DNA of 64,000 nucleotides from contig NZ_BJVJ01000028.1 in assembly GCF_007989085.1 (NCBI RefSeq), forward strand, positions 1 through 64,000. The letters are read 5' to 3'. Shown here in pieces: positions 59,215 to 64,000 of the stretch. Position 1 is the first letter of the stretch, and each line of letters starts with the position of its first letter. The stretch is from Pseudonocardia sulfidoxydans NBRC 16205 (GTDB lineage Bacteria; Actinomycetota; Actinomycetes; Mycobacteriales; Pseudonocardiaceae). The notes beneath the pieces were generated by a model that saw only the letters and a list, made by a program, of their open reading frames with translations, was not told where the DNA came from and did not search any database. The translations under genes and the position numbers were made by a program.

Positions 59215-60107
59215 CGTGCCTGCGCTCCTCGTGCTCGCGCGACGTTCATGACGTACTCCCCGTAGCCCGACTTGCCCTGCGCCGCGCCGAGCGCGAGGCA
59301 GGCGTCGGCATCGATCCAGCCGCGTTCGAGCGCGATCTCCTCGAGGCAGGCGATGCGCACACCTTGGCGATGCTCCAGGACCTGGACGTACTGGCTCGCC
59401 TCGACGAGCGAGTCGTGGGTGCCCGTGTCGAGCCACGCGAACCCGCGGCCCAGGTCGACGAGGCGGGCCTGGTCGCGTTTGAGGTACTCGCGGTTGACGT
59501 CGGTGATCTCCAGCTCGCCCCGCGCCGACGGGGTGAGCCCGCGCGCGATGTCGACGACCTGGTCGTCGTAGAGGTACAGCCCGGTGATCGCCCGGTTGGA
59601 CCGCGGGGCGGCCGGCTTCTCCTCGATGTCGATCAGGCGGCCCGACTCGTCGGCGAGACCGACGCCGTAGCGTTCCGGGTCGCGGACGGGGTAGCCGAAC
59701 AGGACCGCGCCGTCCTCGCCCGCGGTGAGCCGGCGGATGCAGTCACGCAGGACCATCGCGAAGCCCTGGCCGTGGAAGATGTTGTCGCCGAGGACGAGCG
59801 CGCAGTGGTCGTCGCCGATGTGGTCGGCCCCGATGAGGAACGCCTGGGCGATCCCGTTCGGCTCGGGCTGGGCGGCGTAGTCGAGCTGCAGCCCCAGCTC
59901 GGACCCGTCGCCGAGGAGCCGCCGGAACAGCGGCTGCTCCTCCGGCGTCGTGATGACGAGGATGTCCCGGATCCCGGCCAGCATCAGCACCGAGAGCGGG
60001 TAGTAGATCATCGGCTTGTCGAACACCGGGAGCAGCTGCTTCGACACCGCGCGGGTGATCGGGTGCAGCCGGGTGCCGGCGCCACCGGCCAGGATGATGC
60101 CCTTCAC
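59211..60107 (-). CDS. rmlA: Glucose-1-phosphate thymidylyltransferase
   Basis: The 298-residue protein has the nucleotidyltransferase signature GIILAGGAGTRLHPITRAVS, then KQLLPVFDKPMIYYPLSVLM, ALVLGDNIFHGQGF, and FAWLDTGTHDSLVEASQYVQ. It catalyses the first step of dTDP-rhamnose synthesis. It is ten bases from ubiA and overlaps rmlB, so the wall-linker sugar and the arabinose donor appear to be made from one transcript. Confidence 0.96.
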   Translation of the reverse strand: MKGIILAGGAGTRLHPITRAVSKQLLPVFDKPMIYYPLSVLMLAGIRDILVITTPEEQPLFRRLLGDGSELGLQLDYAAQPEPNGIAQAFLIGADHIGDDHCALVLGDNIFHGQGFAMVLRDCIRRLTAGEDGAVLFGYPVRDPERYGVGLADESGRLIDIEEKPAAPRSNRAITGLYLYDDQVVDIARGLTPSARGELEITDVNREYLKRDQARLVDLGRGFAWLDTGTHDSLVEASQYVQVLEHRQGVRIACLEEIALERGWIDADACLALGAAQGKSGYGEYVMNVARARGAQAR

Positions 60108-60117
60108 AGGTATCCGA

Positions 60118-61038
60118 TCAGCTGTAGACGGCGAGGACGAGCGTGGCGATCCACGCCAGCCCGAGCACCTGCAGGACGTGGTCCTTGATCGCGATCTCGT
60201 CGGGGGCGCCGCCGTTGCCGCTGTCGACGTCGACGGAGTACCGCAACACCGCGACGACGAACGGCACGATCGAGATGACCGACCACACCGAGTTGTGGTG
60301 CGCCTCGCGGATCTCGAAGGCCCACAGGCCGTAGGTCATGATCAGGACCGTGGCCGAGAGCGCCCACACGAACCGCAGGTAGGACGAGGAGTAGCTCTCC
60401 AGCGACTTGCGGATCTTCGCGCCGGTGCGCTCGGCGAGCATCATCTCGGCGTAGCGCTTGCCCGCGACCATGAACAGCGAGCCGAACCCGGCGGCCAGCA
60501 GGAACCACTGCGACAGCGGGATCGACGCGGCGGCGCCGCCGGCGATGGCGCGCAGCAGGAAGCCGGAGGCGACGATGCAGATGTCGAGCACCGGCTGGTG
60601 CTTGAACCAGAAGCAGTAGCCCAGCTGCACCGCGATGTAGACGGCCAGCACGATGAGCAGCTGCACCGAGGCGAGGATGCTCAGCGCGAGCGAGCCGAGG
60701 ATGAGGACGACGGCGAGCGCGTAGGCCAGCTGGACCGGGACGGTCCCGGCGGCGATGGGCCGGTTGCGCTTCTTCGGGTGCGCGCGGTCGGCCTCGACGT
60801 CGTTGGCGTCGTTGACCAGGTAGATCGCCGAGGCGGCGAGCGAGAAGGCCACGAAGGCGATCGCGAGGTGGTAGGCGGAGCGGCCGTCGAAGAGGTCGCC
60901 GGCCGCGAAGGGCGCGGCCAGTACGAGGATGTTCTTGATCCACTGCTTGGGCCGCATGGTGCGCAGCAGGCCCAGGCCGATCCCGACCGGGGTCCGGGCG
61001 GCGGGCGCCGCGGTGGGTGGGGTGTCGGTGCTGGTCAT
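60118..61038 (-). CDS. ubiA: Decaprenyl-phosphate phosphoribosyltransferase (UbiA family)
   Basis: The 306-residue membrane protein matches Rv3806c (302). It joins PRPP-derived 5-phosphoribose to decaprenyl phosphate, which feeds DprE1/E2 after dephosphorylation. The UbiA motif AIYLVNDANDVEADRAHPKK (NDxxDxxxD) is near residue 75 and a second acidic region follows GKRYAEMMLAERTGAK. Eight or nine helices are visible. Its ATG overlaps the PAP2 stop (ATGA), the same order as Rv3807c-Rv3806c. Confidence 0.94.
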   Translation of the reverse strand: MTSTDTPPTAAPAARTPVGIGLGLLRTMRPKQWIKNILVLAAPFAAGDLFDGRSAYHLAIAFVAFSLAASAIYLVNDANDVEADRAHPKKRNRPIAAGTVPVQLAYALAVVLILGSLALSILASVQLLIVLAVYIAVQLGYCFWFKHQPVLDICIVASGFLLRAIAGGAAASIPLSQWFLLAAGFGSLFMVAGKRYAEMMLAERTGAKIRKSLESYSSSYLRFVWALSATVLIMTYGLWAFEIREAHHNSVWSVISIVPFVVAVLRYSVDVDSGNGGAPDEIAIKDHVLQVLGLAWIATLVLAVYS

Positions 61039-61634
61039 CGCGTGCCCGCCCGCCGCGCCGATCGACGCAGCCACGCCCGGGCCCCGCCGGCGACGCTCGC
61101 GCCGAGCGCGGAGCCGACGAGCACGTCGGACGGGTAGTGCACGCCCAGGACCAGCCGCGACAGCGCCATGGGCGGGACGATGACCGGCACGAGGGGCTTG
61201 CGCAGCAGCCCGCCGTAGAGGACGGCGGCGGCGGTGGTCGACGTGGCGTGGGCCGACGGGAAGCTCAGCCGGCTCGGCGTCGTCACGAGGACACGGACCG
61301 AGGGGTCGGACGGGCGGCGGCGGCGCACGACGCGCTTCACCGCGATCGACGCGCCATGGGCGGCGGCGACACCGGCGACGGCGCCGAGCCAGTCCCGGCG
61401 GCGGTCGCGGTCGACGGCCGCACCGACGAGCCCGAGGGCGAGCCAGCCGGCGGCGTGCTCACCGAACAGCGACATCCCTCGGGCGACCTTCACGACGGGA
61501 GGCGTTGCGACGGCAGCCTGGACCGCGTTGAGCATCCGGACCTCCGGGGCCCGGTCGGCCGCGTCGGGGACGACCGTGAGGACGGGCGGCGGGGCGGGTT
61601 CGGTCTCGCCCGGACGGACGACGGGCTCGGCCAC
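61035..61634 (-). CDS. PAP2-family phosphatase, candidate decaprenylphosphoryl-5-phosphoribose phosphatase
   Basis: The 199-residue protein has the complete PAP2 signature: KRVVRRRRPSDP, SFPSAHATSTTA and SRLVLGVHYPSDVLVGS (KxxxxxxRP, PSxH, SRxxxxxHxxxD). It corresponds in place to Rv3807c, which is thought to dephosphorylate the UbiA product to give decaprenyl-phosphoryl-ribose. AGGAGG stands nine bases before the GTG at 61634. Confidence 0.87.
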   Translation of the reverse strand: MAEPVVRPGETEPAPPPVLTVVPDAADRAPEVRMLNAVQAAVATPPVVKVARGMSLFGEHAAGWLALGLVGAAVDRDRRRDWLGAVAGVAAAHGASIAVKRVVRRRRPSDPSVRVLVTTPSRLSFPSAHATSTTAAAVLYGGLLRKPLVPVIVPPMALSRLVLGVHYPSDVLVGSALGASVAGGARAWLRRSARRAGTR

Positions 61635-61703
61635 AGTGGTGGGCCTCCTGTGCGCCGGACCTGGGGCGGTGGCGCTGCTCGGCGGTTGTTCCGGCGCCCG
61701 ATG

Positions 61704-62558
61704 CTACGCGCGGCGGGTTTCCGCGGCGGTGTCGGGGAGGCCGGACGGCGCCCACCGCTCCAGGACGCGGGCGACGCCGTCGTCGGTGTTGGGGGCGGTC
61801 ACCTCGTCGGCGACGGCGATCAGCGCGGGGTGCGCGTTGCCCATGGCGACGCCGTGCCCGGCCCAGCGCAGCATCTCGATGTCGTTGGGCATGTCGCCGA
61901 AGGCGACGACGTCGCTCGCGTCGAGCCCGTCGGCACCCGCGACCTCGGCCAGCCCGGTGGCCTTCGTGATCCCCGGCGAGGAGGCCTCGACGAGTCCGCC
62001 GGGGTGGGAGAACGTGAGGTCGACGGCGTCGCCGACCGCGGGGCCGAGCGCGGCCACCATTTCTTCCGACGTCATGCCGGGCATCCGGACCAGCAGCTTC
62101 ACCGCGGGGCGGGACAGCAGCTCGGCGCGGTCGGTGCGGCCGCTGTCGTCGTCCTCCCAGGCGTGGCTGTAGCCCGGTTCGGCGAGGAACTGGCCGTCGA
62201 CGTCGTCGAAGGCACCGGTGGCGACCCGCTCGACGGCGATGCCGCAGCCCGGCAGGGCGCGGTGGGCGGCGTCGGCGATGAAGGCGAGGGTGTCGCGGTC
62301 GATCTCGCGGGCCCACAGCACCCGGTCGGCGACGGCGTCGTAGAGGACGGCGCCGTTGGCGCACAACGCGAGCCGCACCGACCCGAGCTGGGTGGCGACG
62401 GGCGGGATCCAGCGCGGCGGCCTGCCCGTGACCAGCACGAACCGGCCGCCGGCCGCGACGTGGTCGTCGACGGCGCGGGCGGTGCGCGGGGTCACCTGCA
62501 GCTGCGGGTCGAGCAGCGTCCCGTCGACGTCGGTCGCGACCAGCCGGGGTACCTGCAC
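61704..62558 (-). CDS. HAD-superfamily hydrolase, Cof type
   Basis: The 284-residue protein has motif I LVATDVDGTLLDPQLQVTPR, motif II FVLVTGRPPRW, a C2 cap domain and motif IV VVAFGDMPNDIEMLRWAGHG followed by VAMGNAHPALIAVADEVTAP. These are typical Cof-like phosphatases acting on sugar phosphates or flavin precursors. GTG at 62558 follows TAGGCT by seven bases. Confidence 0.92.
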   Translation of the reverse strand: MQVPRLVATDVDGTLLDPQLQVTPRTARAVDDHVAAGGRFVLVTGRPPRWIPPVATQLGSVRLALCANGAVLYDAVADRVLWAREIDRDTLAFIADAAHRALPGCGIAVERVATGAFDDVDGQFLAEPGYSHAWEDDDSGRTDRAELLSRPAVKLLVRMPGMTSEEMVAALGPAVGDAVDLTFSHPGGLVEASSPGITKATGLAEVAGADGLDASDVVAFGDMPNDIEMLRWAGHGVAMGNAHPALIAVADEVTAPNTDDGVARVLERWAPSGLPDTAAETRRA

Positions 62559-62565
62559 GTGCCCC

Positions 62566-62571
62566 AGCCTA
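62566..62571 (-). promoter_or_regulatory. -10 hexamer TAGGCT, leaderless type
   Basis: On the minus strand TAGGCT ends seven bases before the GTG at 62558. Confidence 0.55.
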
Positions 62572-62595
62572 CGAGGCGCCTCCCGGCGCGGATCC

Positions 62596-63048
62596 TCAGA
62601 GGATCGCGACGGCGACGACGAGACCCAGCGCGACGTGCGCGGCGGCGACGACCCAGGCCTGCGCCTTCAGGTCGGGCGCGGCGAGGACGTGGCCGATGTC
62701 GATACCCGTCACCCACTCCAGCAGCCGCACGGCGAGCACCTGCGCGACGATTCCGACGAGGCCGAAGATCAGCGACGCCAGCAGGCCCTCGGCGAGCGCC
62801 CCGGACACGCTGTAGATCGCGGTGACGACGATGAGCGCCATGCTCACCATGCCCGCGGACGTGACGACCACGGCGTTGGGCAGCCCGTCACGGACCATCC
62901 GGTTGAGCTTGCCGGGCGTCGTCAGGTCGATGGCCCAGAAACCGAGCAGCATCAGCAGCAGGCCGATCAGCGCGTACAGCAGGATCGCGCCGATGCCGCG
63001 GCCGACGGTCCCGAAGAATCCCGGCTCGAGGGCCAGCAGGGCGGTCAT
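62596..63048 (-). CDS. DUF350 membrane protein (YjfL-like)
   Basis: The 150-residue protein has four helices and the DUF350 pattern (ILLYALIGLLLMLLGFWAID, LTTPGKLNRMVRDG, NAVVVTSAGMVSMALIVV). GGAAGGAA precedes the ATG. Downstream of the glutathionylspermidine synthase-like gene on the same strand, it recalls the yjfL-yjfC pairing known from proteobacteria. The stop codon lies in a GATCCTC-A-GAGGATC palindrome at 62591-62605 that may help terminate the operon. Confidence 0.86.
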   Translation of the reverse strand: MTALLALEPGFFGTVGRGIGAILLYALIGLLLMLLGFWAIDLTTPGKLNRMVRDGLPNAVVVTSAGMVSMALIVVTAIYSVSGALAEGLLASLIFGLVGIVAQVLAVRLLEWVTGIDIGHVLAAPDLKAQAWVVAAAHVALGLVVAVAIL

Positions 63049-63114
63049 GGGGATGTTCCTTCCGGGGAGCGGGATCGGACTCGGGGAGCGGGGAACGGGC
63101 TCGAACTCAGTGGA

Positions 63115-64000
63115 TCAGGACTCGGGGATGCGGTGCGGGACGAACGCGGCACCGTCGTCGGTGACCAGCCCGACGGTCTCGCGGATGCCGAGCCCGGCGG
63201 CGGAGTCGCCGACCACCCACGCGCCCAGTGCCGGACGGAACCCGTCGAACTCCGGCAGCGGGTCGAACAGCTGGTAGACGTATCCTTCCTCGCCGTACAC
63301 GCCGCCGGTGGACACCTCGCTGCCCGGTGACACGATCGAGACGTTCGCCCCTTCACGTCCGAGAAGCGGCTTCCTCACGTAGTCGGTGAGCAGCCCGGGG
63401 TGCTGCAGGTACGCGGGCAGCAGGTTGGGATGGCCCGGGTACATCTCCCAGAGCACGGCGAGCAGCGCCTTGTTGGACAGCAGCGACTTCCACAGCGGCT
63501 CGAGCCACAGCGTGTCGGGCAGGCTCCGGGCGACGTGCTTGCCGAAGTCGTCCGACAGCACCCACTCCCACGGGTAGAGCTTGAACACCGCCGCCATCGG
63601 CGCCTCGGCGAGGTCGACGAAGCGGTCGAGCGCCGCCTCCCAGCCGATGTCCTCGATGGCCAGGCCGACGGTGTCGATCCCCGCCTCCGCGGCCGTCTCC
63701 TGCAGGTAGCCGACCGTGACGTGGTCCTCGCCGGTGGTCTCCGAACCCGACCAGGTGAAGTGCACCTCCGAGCCCGGCAGCCCCGCCTTGATCTCCGTCC
63801 AGCGCTCGACGAGCTTCTCGTGCAACGAGTTCCACTGGTCGTCGTCGGGGTGGACGTCCTTGAGCCAGTACCACTGCAACAGCGACGCCTCGAGCAGCGT
63901 CGTCGGGGTGTCGGCGTTGTACTCCAGCAGCTTCGCCGGGCCGGAACCGTCGTAGCGCAGGTCGAACCGGCCGTAGACGTGCGGGTCGTGCCGGCGCCAC
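63115..64000 (-). CDS. Glutathionylspermidine synthase-like ATP-grasp protein (partial)
   Basis: The frame is open to the window edge, with 294 residues of the C-terminal side visible. It reads VYGRFDLRYDGSGPAKLLEY, NADTPTTLLEASLLQW, then DTLWLEPLWKSLLSNKALLA, and YPGHPNLLPAYLQHPG with VRKPLLGREGANVSIV. These are the strong landmarks of the GSP_synth (YgiC/YjfC) family, an ATP-grasp ligase-like group. The amidase half of E. coli Gsp is not expected in this subgroup. The true substrate in actinobacteria, which lack glutathione, is unknown. Confidence 0.9.
   Translation of the reverse strand, partial: WRRHDPHVYGRFDLRYDGSGPAKLLEYNADTPTTLLEASLLQWYWLKDVHPDDDQWNSLHEKLVERWTEIKAGLPGSEVHFTWSGSETTGEDHVTVGYLQETAAEAGIDTVGLAIEDIGWEAALDRFVDLAEAPMAAVFKLYPWEWVLSDDFGKHVARSLPDTLWLEPLWKSLLSNKALLAVLWEMYPGHPNLLPAYLQHPGLLTDYVRKPLLGREGANVSIVSPGSEVSTGGVYGEEGYVYQLFDPLPEFDGFRPALGAWVVGDSAAGLGIRETVGLVTDDGAAFVPHRIPES

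Overview
The window is very GC-rich, densely coded DNA from an actinobacterium that makes a mycolata-type arabinogalactan wall. The partial QcrB, Bpa, Wzm/Wzt/GlfT1, DprE1/DprE2, Emb-type arabinosyltransferase, UbiA and GlfT2/Glf set together with repeat content point to Pseudonocardiales, possibly Pseudonocardia. The order is an inference from gene content; no 16S or other marker is present to fix the genus.

Layout. Positions 1-273 hold the end of qcrB. Positions 555-2443 are accessory DNA: a toxin-antitoxin pair with a frameshifted Doc toxin, then a decayed prophage (tape-measure and integrase remnants) lying against the 3' end of a tRNA-Arg gene. From 2.4 to 23.4 kb there are tRNA genes and ordinary metabolic and regulatory genes: acetoacetyl-CoA synthetase, an aminotransferase, an atypical response regulator, an M3 peptidase, a GMC oxidoreductase, an M18 aminopeptidase, a Sua5/YrdC protein, LysR and MarR regulators, an EamA exporter and a zinc metallopeptidase.

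From 23.5 to 61.6 kb lies a cell-wall super-locus, interrupted by a few unrelated genes. It contains bpa, the ABC exporter wzm/wzt with glfT1, a GtrA protein, dprE1-dprE2, one emb gene, two convergent glfT2-type genes, glf, several polytopic GT-C-like proteins, a MOP-type flippase, GT2 enzymes, the dTDP-rhamnose genes rmlA, B, C and D, and ubiA plus a PAP2 phosphatase. Together these make dTDP-Rha and UDP-Galf, build the galactan, export it, make decaprenyl-phosphoryl-arabinose and add arabinan. The right end carries a HAD phosphatase, a DUF350 protein and part of a glutathionylspermidine synthase-like protein.

Three families of palindromic repeats are scattered through the window. One is a 40-bp perfect palindrome present twice with compensatory base changes; one copy lies inside the reading frame of the GMC oxidoreductase. 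At least sixteen genes have a TANNNT hexamer 6-8 bases before the start codon and no Shine-Dalgarno sequence, which suggests widespread leaderless transcription.
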